NCBI RefSeq assembly: GCF_007923265.1
Contig: NZ_VOJA01000004.1
Span: 336,584 to 400,583, forward strand
Source: Francisella salimarina
GTDB lineage: Bacteria > Pseudomonadota > Gammaproteobacteria > Francisellales > Francisellaceae
DNA: 64,000 nucleotides
Direction: 5' to 3'
Below are positions 10,508 through 19,468 of the stretch, piece after piece (position 1 is the stretch's first letter; every line of letters begins with the position of its first letter). Below the pieces are notes generated by a model. It was given only the letters and a program-made list of their open reading frames with translations, did no database searches and had not been told where the DNA came from. A program made the position numbers and the translations under genes.

Positions 10508-11710
10508 ATGAAAGTTAGGTTTATAATCACCTTTTTATCAGTTATGTTCTTTGGTTCATCATACGCAACTTTAAAAGAGTGTTATAAAGATGGTGTTGAT
10601 CAAGAGTATGAAAGAGTCTTAGAATCATGTAAGCCATATCTTAAAACTGATGCTAGAGCTACAGGGCTTTTGGCAGAAGCAAATGTTCAACTTGATATGA
10701 GTGATAAAAATGCTTTAGATTATGCTCTTTGGGCTGCTGATTTCTATGAGAAAAATGGTGCCCCAACTGATCCTGAAGGAATTAGGTCTTATTCATATTT
10801 GGTATATTTGATTGGTGAGTTATATTTCTTTGGAGCAGATGGTATTGAGGTTGATCAACCTAAAGGGATTGAATATATAACCAAGGCTGCGAATTTGGGC
10901 TATGATATTGCACAAAATCAGCTAGGTAACTTATATGTGAGAAATGATAAAGTACCAGGTATGAATGTTGCTAAGGCTTATAAGTGGTATAAGCTTGCTA
11001 TAGCTAATGGTAGTTTAGAAGCTAGAGGAGCTTATTTAATTAACAATCAGCAAAAATTTATCCAAGAGTATCCATACTGTATGTCTTTGGGTAGAGCTTT
11101 TATTGCAGATGCTTATTTAAATGGAACTGGTGGATTACCTAAAAACCCTAACTATGCTATTAAGTGGTATCAGAAGGCATATAACTTAGATCATTCATCT
11201 GAAATAGAGGCTGGCCTAGCAGAGGCTTATTATGCAGAGTATAAAAATATTACTCAAGGTAAGCATGCGTTTAAACATGCTGGGATGGCAGAGGCACTTA
11301 TCGCTAAAGGTGATAAGCAACGAGCGTATAAGTATGCACGTGAAGCTATAACACAGCCATATGCACCAGCATTTGCTATTATGGCGTCATTGACTGACAA
11401 TAAAGTTGCTAAGTATGCATATCTATCAGAGGCTATTCAGTTATATAATAATCCACTACTAGGTTTTTGGCGTCAGTTTAATCAGTACTGTATGCCAAAT
11501 CTCTCTGATAAGAGCGGATTAAAGAAAGCCGAGCAGGAGCTAGCTAAAATAAAGCTTACAGCAGAAGAGAAAGAATTAGCTGTTAAAGAGCAGGAGAGTT
11601 TAGAGGTATATTGGAATCCAAATGTTCAGTCTAAACAAGAAGGACAAAAGCAAGAATCTTCTGAGGTTCAGCAGCAAGTTAGTGAAAAAACACAAGTAGA
11701 GTCAAATTAA
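10508..11710 (+). CDS. Exported Sel1-repeat protein, DipA-like
   Basis: A 400-residue protein with a signal peptide (about residues 1-20, ending SSYA) followed by Sel1-like helical repeats: GIEYITKAANLGYDIAQNQLG, then AYKWYKLAIANGSLEA and AIKWYQKAYNLD can be picked out. A glutamate- and lysine-rich stretch after about residue 335 is likely a coiled coil and ends in a glutamine-rich tail. Signal peptide plus Sel1 repeats plus coiled coil is the architecture I recall for Francisella DipA, an envelope protein needed for intracellular growth, and the following murJ-gshA order fits that locus from memory; this assignment is not proved. A strong ribosome site (GGGAGAGAAGG) precedes the start. Confidence 0.7.
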   Translation: MKVRFIITFLSVMFFGSSYATLKECYKDGVDQEYERVLESCKPYLKTDARATGLLAEANVQLDMSDKNALDYALWAADFYEKNGAPTDPEGIRSYSYLVYLIGELYFFGADGIEVDQPKGIEYITKAANLGYDIAQNQLGNLYVRNDKVPGMNVAKAYKWYKLAIANGSLEARGAYLINNQQKFIQEYPYCMSLGRAFIADAYLNGTGGLPKNPNYAIKWYQKAYNLDHSSEIEAGLAEAYYAEYKNITQGKHAFKHAGMAEALIAKGDKQRAYKYAREAITQPYAPAFAIMASLTDNKVAKYAYLSEAIQLYNNPLLGFWRQFNQYCMPNLSDKSGLKKAEQELAKIKLTAEEKELAVKEQESLEVYWNPNVQSKQEGQKQESSEVQQQVSEKTQVESN

Positions 11711-11740
11711 TCTTAATGAGTATCTCTGTGACTTGAGAAA

Positions 11741-13285
11741 ATGAAAAAGTTCTTCTCAAATAGTTTAATTGTATCTGTATTCTTATTTTTATCGAAATTA
11801 TTAGGTTTTGTTAGAGACTTATTATTAGCTAGTTTTTTTGGTAGTGGATCAGCTTTACAAGCGTTTTTGGTAGCTTTTAGGTTTCCTGAATTCATGCGCA
11901 AGGTTACGTCATCTGGTATTTTGACACAAATAATTAATCCATATTTAAATGGTAGTACTAATGATAGAAACAGAAAGTTTATTATAACTGTACTTTACTT
12001 CATAGCTTTATTGTTATTGGTTTTGACTATTGTAGCAATAGTCTTTAGTAATGTTTGGGTGGAAATATATGCATATGGCCTGGTTGATGATAGAAGTGTT
12101 TTGAGCTTAGTCAAAAGCATGTTTGTGATCATGATCCCGTACTTGTTGTTCAATGGGATTATGGGAGTGATATCGGCTATCTTAAATAGTTATAGTAAAT
12201 ATCTAATATCGTCAATCCTACCAATTGTACTAAATATTTTAATGATAGTGGGTATAATTATCTCACCAATGTTTAATGTTCCTATCTTTAGTGTTGCTTA
12301 TGCGGTTCTCTTAGCAGGGATTATCCAAGTTATCATTGGAGGGTATAGTCTTAAAAGACTAATGGGTAAGGTTAAGCTTAATCAAGATGTGTTTTTGGTT
12401 AAGGATCTCAGGTCAAGAACATTCTTAAAAAAACTTCCTTCAGCATTTTTCGGAACAGCAATATTACAAATAAATGGATTGATAGAAACATTTTTTGCAT
12501 CTTTTTTGCTATCTGGAAGCTTGGCGTGGCTATATTATGCAGATAGAGTTAATCAATTCTTATATGGGGTTTTTGGGACAGCTATAGCAACGGTTATGAT
12601 TCCGTACCTAATTAACTATAAGAGAAACCAGCAGAAATTTTTCCAGACATTAAGCTTTATTATGAGATTTACTTTAATAATAACAGTTCCTGCCGTTATA
12701 GGTCTATTTATATTGGCTAAGCCTATCGTTATTTCACTATTTTTCTATGGTAAGTTTAATTTGCAGGATATCGATTTTACTTATCTGGCTTTGCTTGGTT
12801 ATTTAGTATCATTGTGTTGTTTTGTAATCGTCAGAGTAGTTGTTTCAGCACTTTACATACAGAATAAAACCTCAATAGTTTTTTATATTAGTTTAATATG
12901 TCTAATAATTACTATAGTTGCTGATATGCTAGTTGTGAATTTGTTTGCAAAAGATGATCATGCATTTTTGTATTTAGCGTTGGTAAGTTCCTCTGTTGCA
13001 TTAATCAATTTGGTTATTCAGATGTGGGTGCTTTGTGATTTTAATATTAGATTATTTGTTGATAGTTATTTAGATTTGATGACAATTTTTAGGATAACAA
13101 TTGCTAGTATATGTATGGTTTTAGTATTAAAATCATTTAATCTAAGTGATAGTTATTGGATTACTTTATCAATGTTTGATAGACTCAAAAGTATAGCTCT
13201 AATAGTGTCTAGTGGTATAATTGCTTATTCTGTAGTTATGATAGTACTGGGAGGTTTTAGATCTTTGAAAGATTTAAAACAGTAA
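11741..13285 (+). CDS. murJ: Lipid II flippase MurJ (MviN)
   Basis: A 514-residue MOP-superfamily membrane protein that moves lipid II across the inner membrane for peptidoglycan synthesis. About 14 hydrophobic segments are present. Family marks include FLSKLLGFVRDLLLASFFG at the N-terminus, AFLVAFRFPEFMRKVTSSG (with the family's conserved arginine), and WLYYADRVNQFLYGVFGTAIATV in the middle. It lies 30 bases after the Sel1 gene and 42 bases before gshA, so the three may be cotranscribed. Confidence 0.94.
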   Translation: MKKFFSNSLIVSVFLFLSKLLGFVRDLLLASFFGSGSALQAFLVAFRFPEFMRKVTSSGILTQIINPYLNGSTNDRNRKFIITVLYFIALLLLVLTIVAIVFSNVWVEIYAYGLVDDRSVLSLVKSMFVIMIPYLLFNGIMGVISAILNSYSKYLISSILPIVLNILMIVGIIISPMFNVPIFSVAYAVLLAGIIQVIIGGYSLKRLMGKVKLNQDVFLVKDLRSRTFLKKLPSAFFGTAILQINGLIETFFASFLLSGSLAWLYYADRVNQFLYGVFGTAIATVMIPYLINYKRNQQKFFQTLSFIMRFTLIITVPAVIGLFILAKPIVISLFFYGKFNLQDIDFTYLALLGYLVSLCCFVIVRVVVSALYIQNKTSIVFYISLICLIITIVADMLVVNLFAKDDHAFLYLALVSSSVALINLVIQMWVLCDFNIRLFVDSYLDLMTIFRITIASICMVLVLKSFNLSDSYWITLSMFDRLKSIALIVSSGIIAYSVVMIVLGGFRSLKDLKQ

Positions 13286-13327
13286 TAGTTTTATCAAACT
13301 ATCAGGACAAATTTATTTAGGATAAAA

Positions 13328-14833
13328 ATGTACGATTTCAAAAAAATAAATAATCTTAGGGGAATAGAAAGAGAAACTTTGAGAATCACTTGTAGTGGAG
13401 TGCTTGCTGATTCGTGCCACCCGTATGCTCTTGGGCATAAACTAACTAATAGTAGTATAACTGTTGATTTTTCGGAGAATCTTCTTGAGTTGATTACTAA
13501 ACCTCATGAGAGTATAGAAAGTACTTTTTGTGAGCTATATGACCTTTCAGCTTTCACATTAGCGAATATGGCAGATAATGAGATTATACTTAATACTAGT
13601 ATGCCTCTTTCAGCTGATGAAAGTGAAATAGAAGAGGCTGATTTTGGTAGTTCGAACTCTGGACAGATGAAGAGAGTTTATCGCAAGGGATTGTCTGTTC
13701 GATATGGTAAGATTATGCAAATAATCTCAGGCATACACTATAATTTCTCTTTTGATAGAAAGCTGATAGAAAATATTGCTAGTGATAAGCAAAGTTCAGT
13801 TTCTGATGTTTATTTTGATGTTCTTAATAAATATTTTGAATTTATGTGGTTATTACCATATCTATTTGGAGCTAGTCCAATATGTGCTAAGACTTCTGTT
13901 AAAAATAAGCCTAACTACTTGTCAGATTTAGATGATGAGTTTTTTGTTGGCAAATATGCTACAAGCTTGAGAATGAGTGATCTTGGTTATACGAGTCCAG
14001 CACAAAAGGATCTGGCTATATCATATAATGATGTTAAATCTTATGTTAAAGATTTGATACATGCGACTGATGATATTTTTGATGATTATAGAAATTTGGG
14101 TTTATATGATGCTGAAGGTCAAAGAGTGCAACTAAACGAGAGTATTTTACAGATAGAAAATGAGTACTACAGTGCGATTAGACCTAAGCAGATAGCTAAA
14201 AGGTGTGAAAGACCTGCATGTGCATTATATAACCGAGGTGTAGAGTATATTGAGGTTAGAGTTCTTGATGTTGACCCTTTTACTCCAGTTGGAATAAGTA
14301 AAAATACAGCTCTTTTCGTTGAAGCAATGTTGATGACTTGTTTGGAGGAAGGCGCAGTAAGATATAGTAAAGAACAAATCAAGCAGGCTAAGCAAAATTT
14401 GACTGCTGTGGCAATACAGGGTCGTAATCCACAGCTTAAGCTAAAAAAACTAGGTGATGCTAGAGAAGTCTTATTGAAGGATTATGCATTAGAGTTGTTT
14501 GATAAGATTGAAGCAACAGCAGAAAAGATGTCATCTGAGTATCTTGAAGCAGTATATCTAGAAAAACAAAAGATTTTGGATATTAATAAAACACCATCTT
14601 CTAAAATAGTTAAGATTGCAGAGGAGCAAGGATATAAAAATTTTGCGTTAAAGGTGTCTCAAAAAGCCTCTGAAGAGTTCAGAGGCTATGCGCTATCAGC
14701 AGATGTTGAGTCTGAACTACAAAGTCAAGTTTCTCAGTCTGAAGTCGCAGAGAAAGAGTTGGTTGCAAATGATAGCATATCTCTAGACGAATATATTAAT
14801 AGGTATTACGAATCTTCAAAAGGGTGCTGTTAA
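13328..14833 (+). CDS. gshA: Glutamate-cysteine ligase
   Basis: Catalyses the first and rate-limiting step of glutathione synthesis, joining the gamma-carboxyl of glutamate to cysteine with ATP. The 501-residue protein belongs to the E. coli-type (class I) family: RGIERETLRI at residues 10-19, the ITVDFSENLLELIT segment of the active site, GIHYNFSF, and VEYIEVRVLDVDPFTPVGI. The C-terminal 40 residues are variable. It is followed by a clear terminator. Glutathione supply is known to matter for intracellular growth in Francisella. Confidence 0.95.
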   Translation: MYDFKKINNLRGIERETLRITCSGVLADSCHPYALGHKLTNSSITVDFSENLLELITKPHESIESTFCELYDLSAFTLANMADNEIILNTSMPLSADESEIEEADFGSSNSGQMKRVYRKGLSVRYGKIMQIISGIHYNFSFDRKLIENIASDKQSSVSDVYFDVLNKYFEFMWLLPYLFGASPICAKTSVKNKPNYLSDLDDEFFVGKYATSLRMSDLGYTSPAQKDLAISYNDVKSYVKDLIHATDDIFDDYRNLGLYDAEGQRVQLNESILQIENEYYSAIRPKQIAKRCERPACALYNRGVEYIEVRVLDVDPFTPVGISKNTALFVEAMLMTCLEEGAVRYSKEQIKQAKQNLTAVAIQGRNPQLKLKKLGDAREVLLKDYALELFDKIEATAEKMSSEYLEAVYLEKQKILDINKTPSSKIVKIAEEQGYKNFALKVSQKASEEFRGYALSADVESELQSQVSQSEVAEKELVANDSISLDEYINRYYESSKGCC

Positions 14834-14878
14834 ACTTTGTTTTAATTTGTTATTTCTGTATAAATTGATAGGCATAAA

Positions 14879-14901
14879 AAAACCAGCTCAAGGCTGGTTT
14901 T
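14879..14901. terminator. Bidirectional Rho-independent terminator between gshA and rpmE
   Basis: A nine-base-pair perfect stem, AAAACCAGC (14879-14887) and GCTGGTTTT (14893-14901), with a five-base loop. On the minus strand the stem is followed by a run of T (from the A-run at 14876-14882), and on the plus strand the 3' arm ends in TTTT. It lies between the convergent gshA and rpmE genes and can serve both. Confidence 0.9.
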
Positions 14902-14929
14902 GATATTATGGTACAAGTGAAGTAAAAAA

Positions 14930-15145
14930 CTATACTTTCTTGATACCACCGAATCTCTTCTTGAACTTATCAACACGTCCAGCTGTATCAACAATTCTTT
15001 GCTTACCAGTGTAGAACGGATGACATTGTGAACAGATATCGATGTTCATAGCATCTTTACCAGAAGTTGATTTAGTAACAAAAGTATTTCCACAACTACA
15101 AGTTACTTTTACTTCAGTATATTTAGGATGAATTTCTTGTCTCAT
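14930..15145 (-). CDS. rpmE: Ribosomal protein bL31, zinc-binding form
   Basis: Large-subunit ribosomal protein L31. The start at 15145 gives [12 protein letters not shown] and 71 residues, matching the family; a frame extending 13 codons further upstream exists but the Shine-Dalgarno-like AAGGAA nine bases before 15145 fixes the start. Cysteines at positions 16, 18, 37 and 40 (CSC and CSQC) form the zinc site that defines the C+ form, as opposed to the zinc-free paralogue made under zinc limitation. The C-terminal [12 protein letters not shown] is typical. Confidence 0.95.
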   Translation of the reverse strand: MRQEIHPKYTEVKVTCSCGNTFVTKSTSGKDAMNIDICSQCHPFYTGKQRIVDTAGRVDKFKKRFGGIKKV

Positions 15146-15264
15146 TTTTATAGTTTCCTTATATTTATAATCTGACATCGCCACTTAGACTATCTCATCT
15201 AAGCACCATATCCCTTATTAGAATAGCTCAGAGATTGTAGCTTAAAATATCCACAGTATCAAGC

Positions 15265-16011
15265 TTAATTCGAAGAAATATACTTCTCTCTACGTACACT
15301 CTTAGGTCCAAAACCTGCATTTGTAAGCATCTCATATGATTGATCAATCATATTGGGATTGCCACAAACGTAAACAATATCAGTCTCAGGGTTTAGCCCT
15401 ATACTTTCAAATTGATTTTGAACATATCCAGAGATCTCATAATCTTTAAGATCTTGAGTTTCTCTACTAAGACATAACTTAAAGTGAATGTTATCATGCT
15501 TTTTTGCAAACTCTATAAAATCATGTTGATAAAGAGCATCTTTGCGATATTGGACTCCTAGTAGTATATGTATTTCAGTGTTGTCAGCCCTTTCTAACAG
15601 CTCTGGGAACATTGCTTTGTATGGTACAATACCAGTACCAGTACCAACCAGAACTAATTTATTAATTTCTTCTTCTTTTAGAACAAGTCTACCCGCTGGT
15701 CCCATAGCAGGAGCAGTATCACCAATTTTCATATTAAAGAAAGTATCAGTTGCTACACCGCCTTTTACATAAGTGATACCTATTTCTAGAAGCATATTAT
15801 CAGAAGGTAGTGAGCCTAAGCTGTAGCTTCTGCGTTTTAGGTTACCTTCCTGATCTGTTAATAGGAATGTGATAAATTGCCCAGCGATAAAGTTAAGAGG
15901 TTTACCATCAGTTCTTTTGAATACGAAATGTCTAACATTGTCTGTAATATCTTTAAATGAAACTAGTTCAAGTTCAAATTTTTCCAAAGCCATTTTATTA
16001 AAAATTGTCAT
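15265..16011 (-). CDS. fpr: Ferredoxin-NADP reductase-like flavoprotein
   Basis: A 248-residue FAD- and NAD(P)-binding oxidoreductase of the Fpr type. The FAD domain shows RRSYSLGS (RxYS flavin-binding motif) and GPAGRLVL; the nucleotide domain shows VLVGTGTGIVPYKAM and, near the C-terminus, YVCGNPNMID. There is no iron-sulfur domain, so electrons would come from or go to a separate ferredoxin or flavodoxin. The start could be 16011 or the internal ATG at 15993; neither has a strong ribosome site. The symbol is by similarity; the family also contains flavodoxin reductases and other NAD(P)H-flavin reductases. Confidence 0.8.
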   Translation of the reverse strand: MTIFNKMALEKFELELVSFKDITDNVRHFVFKRTDGKPLNFIAGQFITFLLTDQEGNLKRRSYSLGSLPSDNMLLEIGITYVKGGVATDTFFNMKIGDTAPAMGPAGRLVLKEEEINKLVLVGTGTGIVPYKAMFPELLERADNTEIHILLGVQYRKDALYQHDFIEFAKKHDNIHFKLCLSRETQDLKDYEISGYVQNQFESIGLNPETDIVYVCGNPNMIDQSYEMLTNAGFGPKSVRREKYISSN

Positions 16012-16179
16012 GTGTATTTATAACAGCAATAATTATATACTCAAAATACCTAGAAATATAGATATCTATCAAATCATATTGTTAGATAATTAGTAAAATA
16101 CATTAGAACAAATTTATGCATTTAGAGTGCTTTTGTGTATATAATAATTTTATATGGGTAGTAAGCTTAAACTTAGAAA

Positions 16180-16575
16180 ATGTATAAAATACTAGTGTTT
16201 TTGTTGCTTCTTCCTTGCTTAGGATTGGCAGAAATGACTCAAGCAGATATAGAAAAGATATATACAAAACCAATCATTCTAGATAGTAGGCACTATACTT
16301 TTAATGTTGAGTTACCCGTAGATTCGATAGATGGATATAGATGGTTTCTTATTCCACCAGATTATGATTATATAGATGATAGTGGCTATACCCATGAGAG
16401 TGTTAATGTTGAAAAATCAAAATGGGCTGGTATGGATAATTTTAAACTTAAACTCACTAAAAAGTTTAGGAAAGTACCTCATAAAATCATATTACATTTT
16501 GAATGTTTTCGACCGTTCGAGGAACATCCTGAGATTTTAACAAAAGATGTGACAGTATTATCACTTTTAGATTAG
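16180..16575 (+). CDS. Exported chagasin-like protein (putative I42 peptidase inhibitor)
   Basis: A 131-residue protein with a signal peptide (about residues 1-17). The mature part has the spacing of conserved loops seen in the chagasin/amoebiasin fold (MEROPS I42 inhibitors of papain-like peptidases): DGYRW at the place of the GYxW loop and CFRPFEE at the place of the RPWE loop, with beta-strand-like sequence between and VTVLSL at the end. The usual NPTTG turn is replaced by DSIDG, so inhibitory activity is uncertain. It is nine bases from the next gene and likely cotranscribed. I know of no function for it in this genus. Confidence 0.5.
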   Translation: MYKILVFLLLLPCLGLAEMTQADIEKIYTKPIILDSRHYTFNVELPVDSIDGYRWFLIPPDYDYIDDSGYTHESVNVEKSKWAGMDNFKLKLTKKFRKVPHKIILHFECFRPFEEHPEILTKDVTVLSLLD

Positions 16576-16583
16576 GAGCATAT

Positions 16584-17033
16584 ATGAAGAAAATACTGAT
16601 GATAATATCTGCGATGTTGGTTGCTTTGAGTGCAACTGCTGCAGATTGTGCTGATAAAAGCTTTACTATAATAAGAGATAAAGCTAAGCAAATGGAGCAA
16701 GCCTGGGATGCGGCTGACCTTGATAAAGTTGTATCATTCTATGATGATGATTTTATGTATATGAGTGGAGGTAAAACTTATACAAGTAAAGATGCTGTGT
16801 TAAAGCATTATCTTGATGGATTTGCCGCAAATAAAGCTGGCAAAAGAGATATGGGTAAGTTAAAACTTAACTATGAGTATTGTCGAAACCTTGATGAGAA
16901 TCATCAGTTAGTTATATTAAAGTTTATATGGGATGGCTCTGATGGTAAGGTTGTTACAGGTCACGATTTACTTGTTTGGCAAAAAGATGGTAAAGATAAC
17001 TATACTATAATAGTAGATTTTCCACAGTCATAG
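16584..17033 (+). CDS. Exported NTF2-like (DUF4440) protein
   Basis: A 149-residue protein with a clear signal peptide (residues 1-20, ending ATAA-D). The rest has the NTF2/SnoaL-like alpha-plus-beta cone pattern: an N-terminal helix ending in MEQAWDAADLDKVVSFYDDDFMYM, then SKDAVLKHYLDGF, then strands with GHDLLVWQKDGKDNYTIIVD. This resembles DUF4440 proteins, for which substrate or ligand is generally unknown. It lies between the chagasin-like gene and the SPFH gene in one closely spaced set, so an envelope role is inferred. Confidence 0.75.
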   Translation: MKKILMIISAMLVALSATAADCADKSFTIIRDKAKQMEQAWDAADLDKVVSFYDDDFMYMSGGKTYTSKDAVLKHYLDGFAANKAGKRDMGKLKLNYEYCRNLDENHQLVILKFIWDGSDGKVVTGHDLLVWQKDGKDNYTIIVDFPQS

Positions 17034-17060
17034 TTTATATAAGGTATAAGAGGAGATGTT

Positions 17061-17951
17061 ATGTTTTTTTTGATATTTTTGGTAATAGTTTCTATATTCT
17101 TATTGGCTTTCTCAATAAGTATAGTTGAGACTCAGTCAGTAAATGTGATAGAGAGATTTGGTAAGTTTGTTAGAATCCAGCGCGCTGGACTTAATTTTAG
17201 AATACCTTTTATTGAAAGAATAGCTGGTAGAGTCAGTTTGAGGGTACAACAGCTTGATATAGTTGCAGAGACCAAAACAAGAGATAATGTATTTGTACAC
17301 ATGAAAGTTTCTGTACAGTTTCTAGTTGAAGAGTCGAAGGCTGTGGATGCTTTTTACAAGCTAACAAATGCCAGAGCGCAAATGGAGTCGTATGTTTTTG
17401 ATGTGATTAGATCATCACTACCGCGTATGAGTTTGGATGAGTCTTTTGAAAATAAAGATGCAATAGCACTAGATATTAAGAAAGAGTTATCAGAAGAAAT
17501 GAGTACTTATGGATATACGATAATTAAGTCATTAGTTGTTGATATTAATCCTGAGGAAAATGTTAAGCGTTCGATGAATGAGATTAATGCTGCGCAAAGA
17601 CAGCTTGAGGCTACAAAAGCAAAAGCAGAAGCAGAGAAGCTTATCAAAATCAAAGAAGCAGAAGGGCAAAAAGAGTCAATGAAGCTACTTGGTGAAGGTA
17701 TAGCAGAGCAGCGTAAAGCAATAGCAAGAGGTTTGCGTGTATCGATAGAAGATGTCAAAGAGGGTACTGGAGGAAATATTTCTTCTGAATATATTTCATC
17801 TTTAGTAATGATGTATCAATATTTAGATACCTTAGAGAATATGACAAAATCAGGTAAATCAAATGTAATCTTTACTCCAAATTCTCCAAAAGGCTTCAAT
17901 AATCTAACATCAGAAATGATAAGTGCGTTATCTGCTGTTAAAGATATCTAA
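17061..17951 (+). CDS. SPFH/band 7 membrane protein (stomatin, QmcA-like)
   Basis: A 296-residue protein with one N-terminal membrane segment (residues 1-22), then a band 7 domain (ETQSVNVIERFGKFVRI to about residue 190) and an alanine/lysine/glutamate-rich coiled coil (RQLEATKAKAEAEKLIKIK). These proteins oligomerise into cage-like rings in membrane microdomains and often act with membrane proteases. No NfeD partner gene is adjacent. It is most similar in architecture to QmcA/stomatin-type proteins rather than HflK or HflC, which occur as a pair. AGGAGA lies before the start, and a hairpin terminator follows. Confidence 0.88.
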   Translation: MFFLIFLVIVSIFLLAFSISIVETQSVNVIERFGKFVRIQRAGLNFRIPFIERIAGRVSLRVQQLDIVAETKTRDNVFVHMKVSVQFLVEESKAVDAFYKLTNARAQMESYVFDVIRSSLPRMSLDESFENKDAIALDIKKELSEEMSTYGYTIIKSLVVDINPEENVKRSMNEINAAQRQLEATKAKAEAEKLIKIKEAEGQKESMKLLGEGIAEQRKAIARGLRVSIEDVKEGTGGNISSEYISSLVMMYQYLDTLENMTKSGKSNVIFTPNSPKGFNNLTSEMISALSAVKDI

Positions 17952-17979
17952 ACTTTTTGTAACTATATTTCTTGAGAAA

Positions 17980-18006
17980 TTGTGCTATGATAGCACAAGC
18001 CTTTTT
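17980..18006 (+). terminator. Probable terminator after the SPFH gene
   Basis: TTGTGCTA (17980-17987), a three-base loop TGA, then TAGCACAA (17991-17998), followed by GCC and TTTTT (18002-18006). The eight-pair stem and T-run fit a Rho-independent terminator closing the 16180-17951 gene group. Confidence 0.75.
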
Positions 18007-18057
18007 AGGTAGTTAAATCCCTTATTTATATTTATGATTTTTAGGTTTATAAACGAC

Positions 18058-19446
18058 ATGAAAAGAATTTTATGTAGATTATTTATTTGTTTCTTATTAC
18101 TTATGGAATCAAATTATTCATGGGCACTCATAGGTAAACTAAGTTTACAGAATGAAAATCTGAAGCTTGTAACAAAAGATAGAGAGTATAGTGTACTAGG
18201 TAGTTCAAGTGTTTTGGGTGAATCAAAAAGTATGGCTTATCTTGATACGTTGGTATTCATAGATAATCAAAACCAAATTAATGATAATGCTTTGTATATT
18301 AATGATGTTCCGACTGCTATTAGTGGGAGCGAGCGACTAACAGGTGTTTTGGTTAGACAAAATCGTGACCTATATTTGAAGGTTGGTGATCAAGATATTC
18401 CTGTTAAATTTATAGAAGCAGTTGATTTTAGGGGTAATCATTTTGATCAAAAATCCATAGACTACTATCTTAATAAGAAAGTTAATGTTATAGCTGAATT
18501 TGATCATGGGGTCCTTTACATATCAGCGATTGTGATTAGTAATGTTTTTGAGAGTATAAATAACCTCTTCCCTTTAGATAGTAACTATAAAAAACTTATC
18601 GAAGAGGATTATGTAGAGTTTGTGACAGATACTTTAATGGAAGATGCTCTTAGTAAAAATCTAGAGCCATTTAAGGCTACTTTATTTGATGATGCAAAAG
18701 TTAAAAATGGTGATCATGTTTTGATTATTTCTTTGTCGGGTCGTCAAGGCGATGATCTAGTTACAGTTGGAGGACATTTTGTTTTAGGTGAAGCAACTGT
18801 TAAACATGGACAGCTCGAGAATTTTAGCTTTTATAATTTTTATACTACTAAGAATAAGAAACTAATGATGCCAGCAAAGGTTTCTTATGAAGATTATTTT
18901 GGACATTTATCACAAGGTCAGCAGAACTATAGACCTACGTATACTCTTTTGGTATATGGTGTAGATAAGGATAAAATTAAAAAAATGGCTGAGGTAATAG
19001 GTAGAGATTTAGAATATATGCGCACCTCTGGAGATACTGGTGGAATATCTTATGATTGTGTTAATACGGCCTTACATGCCCTATATAAGTCAGAATTTAT
19101 AGAAAATCCCAACTTTCTGGGATTGGAGAGTTTTTACACCCCTCCAAAAGATTATACAGAAGGAAAATATTCATATTTTAATAATAGCTGGTATTACATT
19201 TTGAACACTAAGAGAGTGTTTTTACCAAGGTCTGGTTTTGAATATGTTTTGGAAAATATCGAAACATTTAACCCTAAAAGAGTTGATTTTGTATTTTATA
19301 ATCAAACACCATCAGGCAGACCTGTTGGTGGGGCACCCATTGCCGGAGTGCTCAAATACTTTAGAATATCACTTCATTCAAATGAGCTTAGTGAGCAAAA
19401 TACTGTTTATGATATAGCTACTTTTTTAGATGGTTTGGGAATATAG
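18058..19446 (+). CDS. Exported protein of unknown function
   Basis: I do not recognise this protein. From the ATG at 18058 it has 462 residues with a signal peptide (MKRILCRLF to SNYSWA); an in-frame ATG at 18034 would add eight residues and spoil the signal, so the shorter start is preferred. The C-terminal half contains GGHFVLGEA (histidine near residue 240) and SYDCVNTALHALY (cysteine near 334). A histidine followed later by a cysteine in such settings resembles circularly permuted papain-like folds (NlpC/P60 relatives, DUF4105-type proteins), which would make it a periplasmic or surface hydrolase. That is a guess from two motifs only. Confidence 0.6.
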   Translation: MKRILCRLFICFLLLMESNYSWALIGKLSLQNENLKLVTKDREYSVLGSSSVLGESKSMAYLDTLVFIDNQNQINDNALYINDVPTAISGSERLTGVLVRQNRDLYLKVGDQDIPVKFIEAVDFRGNHFDQKSIDYYLNKKVNVIAEFDHGVLYISAIVISNVFESINNLFPLDSNYKKLIEEDYVEFVTDTLMEDALSKNLEPFKATLFDDAKVKNGDHVLIISLSGRQGDDLVTVGGHFVLGEATVKHGQLENFSFYNFYTTKNKKLMMPAKVSYEDYFGHLSQGQQNYRPTYTLLVYGVDKDKIKKMAEVIGRDLEYMRTSGDTGGISYDCVNTALHALYKSEFIENPNFLGLESFYTPPKDYTEGKYSYFNNSWYYILNTKRVFLPRSGFEYVLENIETFNPKRVDFVFYNQTPSGRPVGGAPIAGVLKYFRISLHSNELSEQNTVYDIATFLDGLGI

Positions 19447-19468
19447 GCTTTATATAGGAAAAAGATAC

